Translations under genes and position numbers: made by a program | Part shown: piece by piece, positions 15,961 through 25,038 of the stretch | How positions within the stretch are numbered: position 1 is the stretch's first letter | How the letters are laid out: every line of letters begins with the position of its first letter | The notes under the pieces: generated by a model | Told to the model about the DNA's origin: nothing | The model's database searches: none | What the model saw: the letters and a program-made list of their open reading frames with translations, nothing else | Assembly: GCF_016862215.1 (NCBI RefSeq) | Contig: NZ_BOMN01000057.1 | Span: 186,001-250,000, forward strand | DNA: 64,000 bases | Source of the DNA: Winogradskya humida | Lineage (GTDB): Bacteria > Actinomycetota > Actinomycetes > Mycobacteriales > Micromonosporaceae | Reading direction: 5' to 3'

Positions 15961-16930
15961 AGTTCCGGCCCAGGGCGGTCAGCACCCCGAGGGCGTCTTT
16001 CTCCAGCTCGGGGGTCGGGATCAGGGCCATGACCGGGACGGTCACGCCGGCTTCGGCGTAGCGGTTCACGTGGGCCCGGCACTCGGCCGGGGTGCCGTGG
16101 ACGATCAGCTCGTCGACCACTTCGTCGGGGATGGCGGCCAGGGCGGCCCGGCGATCGCCCGCGGCCCAGGCTTTCCACATCGGGCCGAGGGCCGGCTCGC
16201 GGCCCAGCCAGCGATGAAACTCCAGGTACGCCGGCACCGTCAGATAGGCGGCGATCATGCGCCGGCCGACGGCGCGGGCGTATTCGTGGTCCTCGGTGGG
16301 GCAGACGAAGATGCGGGCTACCACGTCGAAGTCGGGTTTATCGGTCTTTACCTCGGCCAGGGCCTGGGGGACGTCGGTTGCCGCCAGCCAGTTGAGGATG
16401 ACGCCGTCGGCCTCGGCGGCGGCGAGGTGCAGCATTCCCGGACGCAGGGCGGCGAGCAGGAGCTGGGGCGGCGTCGCCGGCGGGCGCTCCAGGCGGAAAC
16501 GGCGGATCTGGAATGTCTCGTAGGTCTCGTCGACCATGTCGCCGGCCAGGGCCGCTCGGAGAAAGCGCAGGACATCGCGGCTGCGCGCGAACGGCTGGGT
16601 GAAGTCGACGGCGTTCCAGTCGCCCACAACGACCGGTGAGGATGCCCCGATGCCGAGCTGGAACCGGCCCGGGGCGGCGTCGGCGAGGGCTGCCGCTGTC
16701 ATTGCCAGCAGCCCGGGGCCACGGGTGAAGACCGGGGCGATCGCGGTGCCGAGGCGGGCCTGTGGTTGCCAGACCGACGCGAGGGTCAGTGGCGTGAACG
16801 CGTCGGCGCCATTGACCTCACTCGACCAGAAGTCGGTGAACCCGGCCTCGGTCAACGTCGCGAAGACCGAGTCGTGCCCGGCCAGTGAAACCCCGCCCAG
16901 CGGGACGGTCATGCCCCATCGCGTCACCAT
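15959..16930 (-). CDS. LLM-class F420-dependent oxidoreductase
   Basis: 323 residues from ATG 16930; a GTG at 16954 is also possible. The luciferase-like TIM barrel is shown by TRWGMTVPLGG at the N-terminus, LGIGASSPVVV, and DGVILNWLAATD before a C-terminal helical part. Actinobacterial members use coenzyme F420 for hydride transfer to diverse substrates. It stands alone, convergent with the PadR gene and divergent from the ABC operon. Substrate unknown. Confidence 0.88.
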   Translation of the reverse strand: MVTRWGMTVPLGGVSLAGHDSVFATLTEAGFTDFWSSEVNGADAFTPLTLASVWQPQARLGTAIAPVFTRGPGLLAMTAAALADAAPGRFQLGIGASSPVVVGDWNAVDFTQPFARSRDVLRFLRAALAGDMVDETYETFQIRRFRLERPPATPPQLLLAALRPGMLHLAAAEADGVILNWLAATDVPQALAEVKTDKPDFDVVARIFVCPTEDHEYARAVGRRMIAAYLTVPAYLEFHRWLGREPALGPMWKAWAAGDRRAALAAIPDEVVDELIVHGTPAECRAHVNRYAEAGVTVPVMALIPTPELEKDALGVLTALGRN

Positions 16931-17012
16931 GCTGTGATCCTGCCCGGTTCGCACGGGGTCGGTCTACAGGTGAGGTGCGACACGTGCGCGGGCTGTCGAT
17001 GACCTTCGGGAG

Positions 17013-17018
17013 TATGTT
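17013..17018 (+). promoter_or_regulatory. -10 box TATGTT of the ABC/YhgE/TetR operon
   Basis: TATGTT lies just upstream of the palindrome at 17024-17037, so transcription would start at or within that palindrome, which suits a repressor site. Confidence 0.45.
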
Positions 17019-17023
17019 TTTGC

Positions 17024-17037
17024 ACTGACCAGTCAGT
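17024..17037. promoter_or_regulatory. 14-bp palindrome ACTGAC-CA-GTCAGT, likely TetR operator
   Basis: A perfect inverted repeat with two central bases, about 20 bp before the ABC ATPase start. The third gene of the operon encodes a TetR regulator, so feedback repression is the natural reading. Confidence 0.65.
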
Positions 17038-17055
17038 TCAACGAAAGTGTCCATC

Positions 17056-17658
17056 ATGCCGGTTCTCCACGCGAGCGGGGCGGGCGTCCGCCACCATCGC
17101 CGATGGCTCTTCCGCGACCTGGACGTCTCGGCTTCCCCGGGCGACGTGGTCGCGATCGTGGGGCCACCCGGCAGCGGGCGCACCACCGTTCTGCTGGCGC
17201 TCGCGCGCCGCTTCAAGCTTTCCGCGGGCCAGGTCGATCTCACGGGCGCGGTGGCACTCGGATATGTGCCCGACGTTTCCGAGCCGGAATCCGTGCTGAC
17301 CGTCGCGGAACATGTCCGGGAAAGAGCCCTGCTCGTCGGCCGTTCGACCGCAACCTCGGTTGATCTGAAAGGCCTCGATCCTGGGATGCGGGGCTTTGCC
17401 TTGAGTCCGTTCCAGCGTCAGGTTCTCGGTCTGGTCCTGGCCCGGATCGCGCAACCGCAGCTCATTGCGCTGGACGCCACCGACGAGGGCCTCGATGCCG
17501 ACGAGCGCGAGCAGCTCTGGGGCCTGATCGGTGACGTGGCGTCGGATGGCATCGCGGTGTTGCTGACCGCTCGGGAAATTGACGAATCGCGAGTTACCAC
17601 CGTGGTGCGGCTCGGTGCACCCGAGGTTGGTCCTTCCGAGGGAGACAGCGAGAAATGA
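17056..17658 (+). CDS. ABC transporter ATP-binding protein (short, degenerate signature)
   Basis: 200 residues. Walker A is GPPGSGRTT and Walker B is QLIALDAT, but the LSGGQ signature is degenerate (ALSPFQRQ) and Walker B ends in Asp-Ala-Thr instead of Asp-Glu. The protein could therefore be a weak or regulatory ATPase. It overlaps the YhgE-like gene by the ATGA motif and probably works with it. ATG 17056 is preferred to GTG 17047. Pairing of such ATPases with YhgE/Pip membrane proteins and a TetR repressor is common in actinobacteria. Confidence 0.82.
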   Translation: MPVLHASGAGVRHHRRWLFRDLDVSASPGDVVAIVGPPGSGRTTVLLALARRFKLSAGQVDLTGAVALGYVPDVSEPESVLTVAEHVRERALLVGRSTATSVDLKGLDPGMRGFALSPFQRQVLGLVLARIAQPQLIALDATDEGLDADEREQLWGLIGDVASDGIAVLLTAREIDESRVTTVVRLGAPEVGPSEGDSEK

Positions 17659-19799
17659 CTGGATTGTCGAGTATGCGCCTGGCGGGCTTCGAGTTGCGCC
17701 GTTTCCTGCGGGGGCGGCTGCCGGTCGCAGCGCTGGTTGTCATCTGTGTGATTCCGCTGCTCTACGGGGCGCTTTACCTTTATGCGTTCTGGGATCCGTA
17801 CGGCCGGCTCAACCACATCCCGGCGGCGCTTGTTGTCGAGGACAGCAGTGCGACGGCCACCGACGGGACGAAGGTGCAGGCCGGGCAGGACCTTGCCAAG
17901 GAACTGATCGACCGCGAGGTTTTCGACTGGCACGTGACCGATGAGAAAGGCGCCGAAGCGGGCCTGGCCGACGGTCGTTATCAGCTGTCGTTGCGCATTC
18001 CGAGCGACTTCTCCACGAACCTCACGACCGGCCCCGACCAGGACGCCACCCCGAAGGCCGCGCAGCTCGTCGTCGTCAACGATGACGCCACGAACTACCT
18101 TGCCGGCGTTTTCTCGCGCACCGCGTTCGCGGAGGTCCGGGCCGCCGCCGCGCAATCCGCGCAGTCCGGTTACTTCGACAAGATGCTGATCGGGTTCACC
18201 GATCTCAAGTCGCAGACACAGAAAGCCGCCGACGGCGCGCACAAGCTCGACAATGGCCTGACGGATGCCGAAAAGGGCGCTGACCGGCTGAACGGCGGCC
18301 TTTCCGATGCGGAGAACGGCGCCGGTCAGCTCTCGTCCGGTCTCGGGTCGGCCGCGAAGGGCGCGGACGACCTCGCCGATGGACTCGCGACACTGCAGGC
18401 GGGAGCGGCTCAGGTCGCCACGGGTACGCAGCAGGCCGCGGCCGTCGGACGTCAGCTCTCCGACGTCGTGGACGGCGTAGCGGACAAGGCCGGCCCGTTG
18501 CTGCGCGAAAACGCCCAGCTCATCGAGGACGCGGCCAACCGGGTCGCCGACGGCGCCGACCTGCTCGCCCGTAACGTCAACCGGCTCGACGACGCTGCGG
18601 ACGACGCCGTCACGAATGCGACGCGGCTGCAGAAGTACCTCAACGGGTTGCCGGATGACACCGCGGGTGTCGAGCAGGCCAGGGCGTACGCGAACCAGCT
18701 GGTCAAGGATGCCAAGCGGGTGCAGTCGACCATCCGGAACTCCGACCTGAACGCCCTGAGCAAGCGCCTCAGGACCGTCGCCGCTGATGCGCGCAAGGTG
18801 GCAGCCGAAGCGCCGCACCTCGCGGATGACGTCGCGACCGCCCGCTCGACCGTGGACCGGTTCGCCTCCGGCCTCAGCCAGCTTGCCACCGGCGCGAAGA
18901 AGGTCAGCACCGGGGCGAGCGCCGCCGAGTCGGGCGCCGAGGACCTGCGCGGCGGAATCTTCCAGCTCAGGTCCGGTGCCCGCCAGCTCGACAGCGGTCT
19001 GGTCACGTTGAAGAGCGGCGGCGAGCAGCTCGCGGACGGACTCGGTGACCTGCAGAACGGTGCGTCCCAGCTCGCCTCCGGACTCACTGACGGCGCCGAC
19101 CAGATCCCCTCGTTCGGTGACGATCCGTCGAACCGCGCGGACCTGCTGAGCAACCCGGTGCAATTGGATCGCACCGTACGGCACCCGGCCGCGACCTACG
19201 GCGTGGGCTTCGCGCCGTACTTCCTGGCCCTTGCCCTCTGGGTCGGTGCGATGATCACCTACATGGTGCTACGCCCGCTGAACAGGCGTTACATCGTGTC
19301 GGGAGCACCCTCCTACCGGGTCTCCCTCGCCGGCCTGCTGCCCGCCGTGGCGATCGGGCTGGCGCAGGCCCTGCTGCTTTTTGTCGTCGTAGTCTTCGGT
19401 CTCGGTCTGAGCCCCGCACACCCCGTGACGACGCTCGCACTACTGTTGGCCACGGCGACGGCGTTCGCCGCGATCATGCAACTGCTCGGTGCGGCGCTCG
19501 GCCCGGCCGGCCGGATTCTCGCGCTCGCCCTTCTGATGCTGCAGCTCACGTCGTCGGGCGGCACCTATCCGGTGCAGACCACGCCCGGGTTCTTCCAGGC
19601 GATCCACCCGTTGCTTCCCATGACGTACGTGGTGGAGGCGATGCGCCACACGATCGACGGGGGTCCGGAAGGTACGGTGGTCACCGGATTCCTCGCGCTT
19701 CTCGCGTACGGCGCCGGCGCACTCGCGCTCACCATCGTGATGGCCCACCGCAAGCGTCGCCTGACCCCGTCCGACCTGCATCCGGAGCTGGTGATCTGA
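17655..19799 (+). CDS. YhgE/Pip-family membrane protein
   Basis: 714 residues. One transmembrane helix near 20-45, a long extracytoplasmic region (about 45-510), then about five C-terminal helices (about 515-700) of ABC-2 type. The middle contains a repeated pattern of roughly 7 residues (GADRLNGGLSDAENGAGQL) that predicts a long helical or beta-helical rod. The family includes phage-infection protein Pip and ESX-like membrane proteins; the exported substrate is unknown. It is translationally coupled to the upstream ATPase and followed 5 bp later by TetR. Confidence 0.9.
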   Translation: MTGLSSMRLAGFELRRFLRGRLPVAALVVICVIPLLYGALYLYAFWDPYGRLNHIPAALVVEDSSATATDGTKVQAGQDLAKELIDREVFDWHVTDEKGAEAGLADGRYQLSLRIPSDFSTNLTTGPDQDATPKAAQLVVVNDDATNYLAGVFSRTAFAEVRAAAAQSAQSGYFDKMLIGFTDLKSQTQKAADGAHKLDNGLTDAEKGADRLNGGLSDAENGAGQLSSGLGSAAKGADDLADGLATLQAGAAQVATGTQQAAAVGRQLSDVVDGVADKAGPLLRENAQLIEDAANRVADGADLLARNVNRLDDAADDAVTNATRLQKYLNGLPDDTAGVEQARAYANQLVKDAKRVQSTIRNSDLNALSKRLRTVAADARKVAAEAPHLADDVATARSTVDRFASGLSQLATGAKKVSTGASAAESGAEDLRGGIFQLRSGARQLDSGLVTLKSGGEQLADGLGDLQNGASQLASGLTDGADQIPSFGDDPSNRADLLSNPVQLDRTVRHPAATYGVGFAPYFLALALWVGAMITYMVLRPLNRRYIVSGAPSYRVSLAGLLPAVAIGLAQALLLFVVVVFGLGLSPAHPVTTLALLLATATAFAAIMQLLGAALGPAGRILALALLMLQLTSSGGTYPVQTTPGFFQAIHPLLPMTYVVEAMRHTIDGGPEGTVVTGFLALLAYGAGALALTIVMAHRKRRLTPSDLHPELVI

Positions 19800-19804
19800 C
19801 AACC

Positions 19805-20389
19805 GTGGACGGCAGAACCCGCAGGCGTACCGACACGCGGCAGCGTCTCTACGAGGCGGCCGTGGAGCTGATCGCCGAGCAGGGTTTCTCCGCGACCACC
19901 GTCGATGACATCGCCACCCGTGCGAAGGTCGCCAAAGGGACGGTCTACTACAACTTCGCGTCGAAGACGGCTCTGTTCGAGGAGCTCCTGCGGCACGGGA
20001 TCGGCCTGCTGACAGAGGCCTTCCGGACCGCGGTGGCCGGCCTGCCACCCCGGGAAGCGGTGGATGCTCTCGTACGGGCTGAGCTCGAGTACATCCGCCG
20101 TTACCGGGCTTTCGCGCAGCTGCTGCTGTCGGAGATGTGGCGGACCAACCGTGAGTGGCAGCAGACGCTCGTGCTGCTCCGCGAGCAGGCCATCGAAGTC
20201 ATCGCCGAAACCGTCCAGGCCGGGGTGACCTCCGGGGATCTACCCGCGGACCTGGACGTACGCGTGGCCTCGTCCGCGCTTTTCGGCGTCGGCCTGGTGG
20301 TGGCGGTGGACTGGCTGGTCTTCCAGCCGGAACGCCCCATCGAGGACGTCGAGAAGTCGCTGCTGGCGATCGTCCGTCGCGTGGCCTGA
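19805..20389 (+). CDS. TetR/AcrR-family regulator
   Basis: 194 residues from a GTG start 5 bp after the YhgE-like gene. The helix-turn-helix is clear (SATTVDDIATRAKVAKGTVYYNFASKTALF, recognition part AKVAKGTVYYNF at about 43-54), followed by a ligand-binding domain. As the last gene of the operon it probably represses its own promoter at 17024-17037 and responds to a substrate of the transporter. Confidence 0.9.
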   Translation: MDGRTRRRTDTRQRLYEAAVELIAEQGFSATTVDDIATRAKVAKGTVYYNFASKTALFEELLRHGIGLLTEAFRTAVAGLPPREAVDALVRAELEYIRRYRAFAQLLLSEMWRTNREWQQTLVLLREQAIEVIAETVQAGVTSGDLPADLDVRVASSALFGVGLVVAVDWLVFQPERPIEDVEKSLLAIVRRVA

Positions 20390-20402
20390 TTCTGTCCGTT
20401 CT

Positions 20403-21467
20403 CTAAACGGTGGAGCGGCTGCGCCAGGCCGTGGCGAAGGATGTGCGGCCGTTGGTGCGGAGCAGGGATCCTTCGTAGATCCGGGAGCCGACGCCGAGGA
20501 AGATCACCGCGGAGAGCGCTAGCAGGAGCAGTGATGCCACCGGCTCCCACACAGCTGTTTCTCCGTTGAAGATGCGGACCGGCATGGCGATGGGCGCGGA
20601 GAATGGCACGTAGGACAGGATCCGCATGACCGGTTCGTTGTCCGTGAGGAAGAGGACCGCGAAGAACGGCAGCATGACCACCATCTGCAGCGGGGTGGAG
20701 GCGCCGGCGATGTCCTCCTGCCGGGCGGCGAGCGCTCCGACGCCCGCCCACAGCGTCGCCAGCATCACGAAGCCGAGCACGAAGAACGGCAGGAACCAGC
20801 CGATCGCGGGGCCCACCTGGCTGACGATGGCGGTGTCCACGTCGGCGATCTGCATCCCGACGAACGCCACGAGCGTGACCAGGGCGATCTGCCCGAAGGC
20901 GAGCAGGGTCATCGCGGCCACCTTGCCGGCGAGCAATGCCCGGACGGGAATGCTCGACACGAGGATCTCGACGATGCGGGTCTGTTTCTCCTCGGTGACG
21001 CTCTGGGCGATCTGCATGCCGAACGTGAACGAGGTGATGAAGAACAGGAACGCGAGCGCGAACGGCACCACGAACTTCAGGAACGGGTTGACCGCGCTCG
21101 GCTCGAGGAGCTGCACCGGCGGGGCGACGCTGAGGGCTTCGACCACATCGGAGGGCGTTTCGTCCATGGCGAGGACCCGGGGCCCCGTAACCACGGCCGC
21201 TTCGACGTCGCCGTCCCGGACGAGGCGCTCGGCGGCGGCGTCGTCGGGCACCGCGGTCACTTCGAAGCCCTGGCTCTGCAACGCGGTCGCGGCAGCCCGG
21301 TCGGTGACGGCGACCTTGGTGGCGCCGCCGTCGATCAGGGCGGGCACGATGGTGCTGGCGATCGCGATGAACAGGAAGAACACGGTGCTGAAGATGAAGG
21401 TCTTGTCGCGTAGCTTCATCCGCACCTCGCGGGCGGCGACCAGCCTGGCAGCGGCGAACGTGGTCAC
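20403..21467 (-). CDS. ABC transporter permease (ABC-2/NatB type)
   Basis: 354 residues. One N-terminal helix (about 20-45), a large outside loop (about 50-170) and five or six C-terminal helices, ending near GVGSRIYEGSLLR. This is the topology of NatB-like sodium or drug exporters. The ATG overlaps the stop of the ATPase gene by 4 bp (21464-21467), so the two are co-translated and form one exporter. Confidence 0.9.
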   Translation of the reverse strand: MTTFAAARLVAAREVRMKLRDKTFIFSTVFFLFIAIASTIVPALIDGGATKVAVTDRAAATALQSQGFEVTAVPDDAAAERLVRDGDVEAAVVTGPRVLAMDETPSDVVEALSVAPPVQLLEPSAVNPFLKFVVPFALAFLFFITSFTFGMQIAQSVTEEKQTRIVEILVSSIPVRALLAGKVAAMTLLAFGQIALVTLVAFVGMQIADVDTAIVSQVGPAIGWFLPFFVLGFVMLATLWAGVGALAARQEDIAGASTPLQMVVMLPFFAVLFLTDNEPVMRILSYVPFSAPIAMPVRIFNGETAVWEPVASLLLLALSAVIFLGVGSRIYEGSLLRTNGRTSFATAWRSRSTV

Positions 21468-22357
21468 TGGTTGACCTCCCGGAAGATCTCGGTGAGCGAG
21501 GGCGAAACGGGCCCGAAGGCGCGGACTGCTCCGCGAGCCAGAGCCGCGCGCAGGACCTCCTGGTCGTCGGCGTCGGGCGCCAGGTCGAAGACGGCACTCG
21601 CGCCGTCGAGGTCGACCAGTGCGACGCCGGGCTGGTCACGCAGCCATCCGGCATCGGTGTCGACCTCGATCCGGAACCGCGGCGACGCGTGATCCGCACG
21701 CAACTGCTGCCGGCTGCCCGAGGCCCTGATGGTGCCGTCGGCGATGATCACCAGGTCGTCGCAGAGGCGTTCGACCACGTCGAGCTGGTGGCTGGAGAAC
21801 AGCACCGGAGCCCCGGCCGCCGCCCGGTCGCGCAGCACGCTCAGCACCACGTCGACCGCGAGCGGGTCGAGGCCCGAGAACGGCTCGTCGAGCACCAGCA
21901 CCTCGGGGTTGTGCACGAGGGCGGCGGCGATCTGCACCCGTTGCTGGTTGCCGAGTGACAGCTTTTCCACCAGGTCGCCGCCGCGATCGGTGAGACTGAG
22001 CCGCTCGAGCAGGGCGTCGGTGCTCTGGCGGGCGGCAGCCGCAGTCATGCCGTGCAGCCGGCCGAGATAGACGATCTGGTCGACGACGGTCATCTTCGGA
22101 TAGAGGCCGCGCTCCTCGGGCATGTAGCCGAAGCGCTGGCGGATCGCGGGGGTCAGCGGCTGGTCCTGCCAGCGCACCTCGCCCGAATCCGCACCGAGCA
22201 CGCCCAGCATGATGCGCATGGTGGTGGTCTTGCCGGCCCCGTTGGCACCGACGAAACCGGTCATCCGCCCGGCGCCCACCCGGAACGAGACGTCCTTGAG
22301 CACCTGACGATCCCCGAAGCTGCGGCTGACGGCGTCGACACTCAGCACGTTGGTCAT
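21464..22357 (-). CDS. ABC transporter ATP-binding protein
   Basis: 297 residues. Walker A GANGAGKTT, signature LSLGNQQRVQIA, Walker B VLVLDEPFSGLD and the H-loop SSHQLDVVERL are all intact. A C-terminal extension (about 215-297) is typical of NatA/DrrA-type ATPases. It energises the permease encoded next to it and lies downstream of a kinase-regulator pair, which may control it. Confidence 0.93.
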   Translation of the reverse strand: MTNVLSVDAVSRSFGDRQVLKDVSFRVGAGRMTGFVGANGAGKTTTMRIMLGVLGADSGEVRWQDQPLTPAIRQRFGYMPEERGLYPKMTVVDQIVYLGRLHGMTAAAARQSTDALLERLSLTDRGGDLVEKLSLGNQQRVQIAAALVHNPEVLVLDEPFSGLDPLAVDVVLSVLRDRAAAGAPVLFSSHQLDVVERLCDDLVIIADGTIRASGSRQQLRADHASPRFRIEVDTDAGWLRDQPGVALVDLDGASAVFDLAPDADDQEVLRAALARGAVRAFGPVSPSLTEIFREVNQ

Positions 22358-22437
22358 CTCCTCACGCTAGGGCCGCTCAGCTCTCACCGCGTCCGGCGCG
22401 CGAAGGACAACCCGTGTCCTCCTCGCGGAGGACCCGG

Positions 22438-23088
22438 TCATCCTCCAGGACGTACCACCCCCAGCTCGTACGCGAGGACGACGGCCTGTGTCCGGTCCCG
22501 CGCCCCGATCTTCATGAGCACCCGGCTGACATGTGTCTTCACAGTTGTCTCCCCGAGCCAGAGCTCCGTCGCGATCTCGGCGTTGGTCGCCCCGCCGGCC
22601 AGCAGCACGAACACCTCATGCTCGCGCGGGGTCAGCTCGCCGAGCCGGGTCGCCTCCCGGTCGCGCGCCCCGATGGTCGCGAACGCCTCGATCACCCGCC
22701 GCGTGATCGAGGGCGCCAGCAGCCCGTCCCCGGCTGCCAACACCCGGACAGCCTCGGTGAGGGACTCCGGCGAGTCGTTCTTGAGCAGGAACCCGCTCGC
22801 GCCCGCCCGCAGCGCGGCGAAGAGGTAGTCGTCCCGGTCGAATGTCGTCAGGATCAGCACGGCGGGGCCATCTTCGGCGGTCAGCTGCCGGGTCGCTTCG
22901 AGACCGTTCATGCCGGGCATCTCGACGTCCATGAGGATGACATCGGGTTTCAGCCGACGGGACAGGTCGATGGCCTGGAGCCCGTCGGACGCCTCGCCCA
23001 CGACCTCGATGTCGTCCTCGATCTCCAGGATCACCCGGAAGCCGGTGCGGACCAGGTGATGATCGTCGGCGAGCAGGACCCGGATCAT
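22438..23088 (-). CDS. NarL/FixJ-family response regulator
   Basis: 216 residues. The receiver (1-120) has the acidic pair DD at 8-9, phospho-acceptor Asp in ILMDVEMPG (about 54), and Lys in FLLKND. The LuxR-type helix-turn-helix (about 150-210) has LTPREHEVFVLLAGGATNAEIA. It overlaps the kinase gene by 4 bp and is upstream of the ABC exporter genes, so it probably relays the kinase signal to them. Confidence 0.95.
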   Translation of the reverse strand: MIRVLLADDHHLVRTGFRVILEIEDDIEVVGEASDGLQAIDLSRRLKPDVILMDVEMPGMNGLEATRQLTAEDGPAVLILTTFDRDDYLFAALRAGASGFLLKNDSPESLTEAVRVLAAGDGLLAPSITRRVIEAFATIGARDREATRLGELTPREHEVFVLLAGGATNAEIATELWLGETTVKTHVSRVLMKIGARDRTQAVVLAYELGVVRPGG

Positions 23089-24443
23089 CTCGCCTCCGCC
23101 GTTGCTGTCGCTGTCGCTGTTGCCGTTGCCGTTGCCGTTGCCGCGGCCCGGGGGAGGGGGAGTCGCGCCCTGACCCGGAACCCGCCGCCGGTGCGGGGCC
23201 CGATCTCCAGCGTGCCGTCGTGAACGGCGACGCGCTCCCGCATACCGATCAGGCCCATGCCGCTGGTGGCAGCGGCTCCCATCCGGCCGTGACCGTCATC
23301 CGCCACGTCGACCTCCAGCTCGCCGGTCAGGTAGCGGAGCCGGACGTCCACCGTGGTCGCCCGTGCATGCTTCAAAGTGTTGGTCACCGCTTCCTGGATG
23401 ATCCGGAACGCTGCCTGCGACACCGAGTCGGGCACGGCCACCGGGTCGCCGAACGTCGCATACCGGGCGGCAAGGCCCGCATCGCGGACTCGTTCGACGA
23501 GCTCGTCCACCCGGTCCACGCCGGCGGCCGATCCGGCGGCATTGCCGCTGCCGCTGCCGCTGCCGGTGCCGCTGCCGGTGGCGGTGGCGGTACCGGTGGT
23601 TCGCATTGCGCCGAGCATGCGGCGTAGCTCGTCCACTGCTGTCCGGGCGCTGCTCTCGACCGCTGCCAACGCGATCCGGGCCCGGCCCGGGTCCTTGTCG
23701 AGGACCCGTCGGCAGGCGGAGGCCTGAATGCCCATGACGGACACGTGATGGGCCACCACGTCGTGCAGCTCGCGGGCTATCCGGAGCCGTTCCTCGATGA
23801 CCGCGCGCTCGTTGGCCAGGGCCTGGGCGGCGATCAGCTCGGTCGTCTGCTCTTCCAGCCGATGCTGGCGACGCGCGGACTGCCAGGCCGAATCTCCCAT
23901 GGTGTAGGCGAACCCGAAGAGCGCTACGTTGACGATCACGGGGTTGATGAGGCTCGCCAGCAGGGGCGGTAGCTCACCTGAGGACCCGGGCGGGCCGCCG
24001 GCGGGCATCAGGTCGTGTGAGAGGAACCACGCCAGGAACAGCCAGCCGAACATGAAGCCGATGATCGCCATCCGCACAAGCTTTGACCTGCGGCGATCGG
24101 GTCCCCAGGCGCCGAGCGTGTAGACCGCGGCGATGATGGCTCCGGACGCCAACTGCTGCTCCTGGGCGCCCCGCATCTGCCCGCCGAGAAATGCCACCGC
24201 GATGGTGATCGCCATCGCGGTGGGCCACCGGCGTCGCCAGCAGAGCGGCAAAGTGACGGCCAGCGCCCAGAGAACCTGCTCGGCGGGTGCCGGGGCGGAA
24301 TCGCTGGCGAACAATCCAACGCTGCGGGCCACGAAGACGTTCAGCACCGCGACGGCTGTGACCGTCAGGCCGATAACCAGGTCGCTGCGTCGCTGCCGCG
24401 GTGTCGGGCCCGGGCGTCGCCATTGGTCGTCGCGGGATGTCAT
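23085..24443 (-). CDS. Two-component sensor histidine kinase (NarL-partner type)
   Basis: About 452 residues from ATG 24443 (a GTG at 24491 is possible). Five or six N-terminal membrane helices, a HisKA_3 box ARELHDVVAHHVSVMGIQ, a Gly/Thr/Ser-Ala linker, then HATPase with FRIIQEAVTNTLKHA, DDGHG and GMGLIGMRERV. The linker and the extreme C-terminus (alternating Ala-Thr) are encoded by hexanucleotide microsatellites at about 23542-23600 and 23099-23144. It is paired by a 4-bp overlap with the response regulator. The sensed signal is unknown. Confidence 0.93.
   Translation of the reverse strand: MTSRDDQWRRPGPTPRQRRSDLVIGLTVTAVAVLNVFVARSVGLFASDSAPAPAEQVLWALAVTLPLCWRRRWPTAMAITIAVAFLGGQMRGAQEQQLASGAIIAAVYTLGAWGPDRRRSKLVRMAIIGFMFGWLFLAWFLSHDLMPAGGPPGSSGELPPLLASLINPVIVNVALFGFAYTMGDSAWQSARRQHRLEEQTTELIAAQALANERAVIEERLRIARELHDVVAHHVSVMGIQASACRRVLDKDPGRARIALAAVESSARTAVDELRRMLGAMRTTGTATATGSGTGSGSGSGNAAGSAAGVDRVDELVERVRDAGLAARYATFGDPVAVPDSVSQAAFRIIQEAVTNTLKHARATTVDVRLRYLTGELEVDVADDGHGRMGAAATSGMGLIGMRERVAVHDGTLEIGPRTGGGFRVRARLPLPRAAATATATATATATATAEAR
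23099..23144. repeat. Hexanucleotide microsatellite at the kinase 3' end
   Basis: About seven GTTGCC/GTCGCT-type hexamers encode an alternating Thr-Ala tail. Copy-number change would alter the tail by two residues per unit without shifting the frame. Confidence 0.8.
23542..23600. repeat. Hexanucleotide microsatellite in the kinase linker
   Basis: GCCGCT/GCCGGT-type hexamers encode the Gly-Thr/Gly-Ser-rich linker between the phospho-acceptor helix region and the ATPase domain of the kinase. Confidence 0.75.
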
Positions 24444-24513
24444 GGCTGCGACCCCGAAGCGTCGGCGCCGGTCCCGCAGCCCTGCTCCCACTCGCCTGCC
24501 GGCCGGTGTCTCA

Positions 24514-25038
24514 TCACGGCTTTGCTCCGGACAGAACGACCAGCAGGGGGACCACGCGCTCCCCGGGCACGGCGTATTGGCCGCGCGCCGAGGAACGGAG
24601 CCAGCCGGCGTTCACCAGCTGGCGTAGGTGGTGATAGAGCTGGCCGGTGGTGCCGAGCGCCTCGTCGGAGCCCAGCTCGGCAGTCGTGCGTGTGCCGGCG
24701 AGGACCCGGCGCAGGAGCAGGAGCCGGACCGGATGGCCGAGCGCGCCCAGCGTCGATGCCCAATCGGACCAGTCGGCCTCGAGAAGGTCCTCGACGGTGT
24801 TGCCGAACTGCCAGTCGTAGTGCTCACCGGTCGGTAGGTCGACGGTCCCCGTGTAGACAACGGCACCGGCGCTGTCCTTGTCGACACGCGACCGCAGACC
24901 GTCGAGCGCCCAGAAGTCGATGGGCCTGGCCCCGGGTGGAGCAGGGGTGCTTGGCCGAGCTTCGTTGATCAGCTCGGTGACGCGTCGCTCGAGCTCCGTG
25001 ACCCGGTTTTCGAGTGATGGGGATTTGGTCGGCTCCAT
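24514..25038 (-). CDS. ArsR-like winged-helix regulator with N-terminal coiled coil
   Basis: 174 residues from ATG 25038. A short coiled coil (LENRVTELERRVTEL, about 9-23) precedes a middle region and an ArsR-type winged helix (LGHPVRLLLLRRVLAG ... LGTTGQLYHHLRQLVNAGWL, about 95-145). No metal-binding cysteines are seen, so it is not a classical metal sensor. It lies on the same strand as the downstream kinase and the upstream DUF998 gene, whose 3' end it overlaps by 70 bp. The palindrome at 25049-25064 just before its start is a likely self-operator. Confidence 0.82.
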   Translation of the reverse strand: MEPTKSPSLENRVTELERRVTELINEARPSTPAPPGARPIDFWALDGLRSRVDKDSAGAVVYTGTVDLPTGEHYDWQFGNTVEDLLEADWSDWASTLGALGHPVRLLLLRRVLAGTRTTAELGSDEALGTTGQLYHHLRQLVNAGWLRSSARGQYAVPGERVVPLLVVLSGAKP

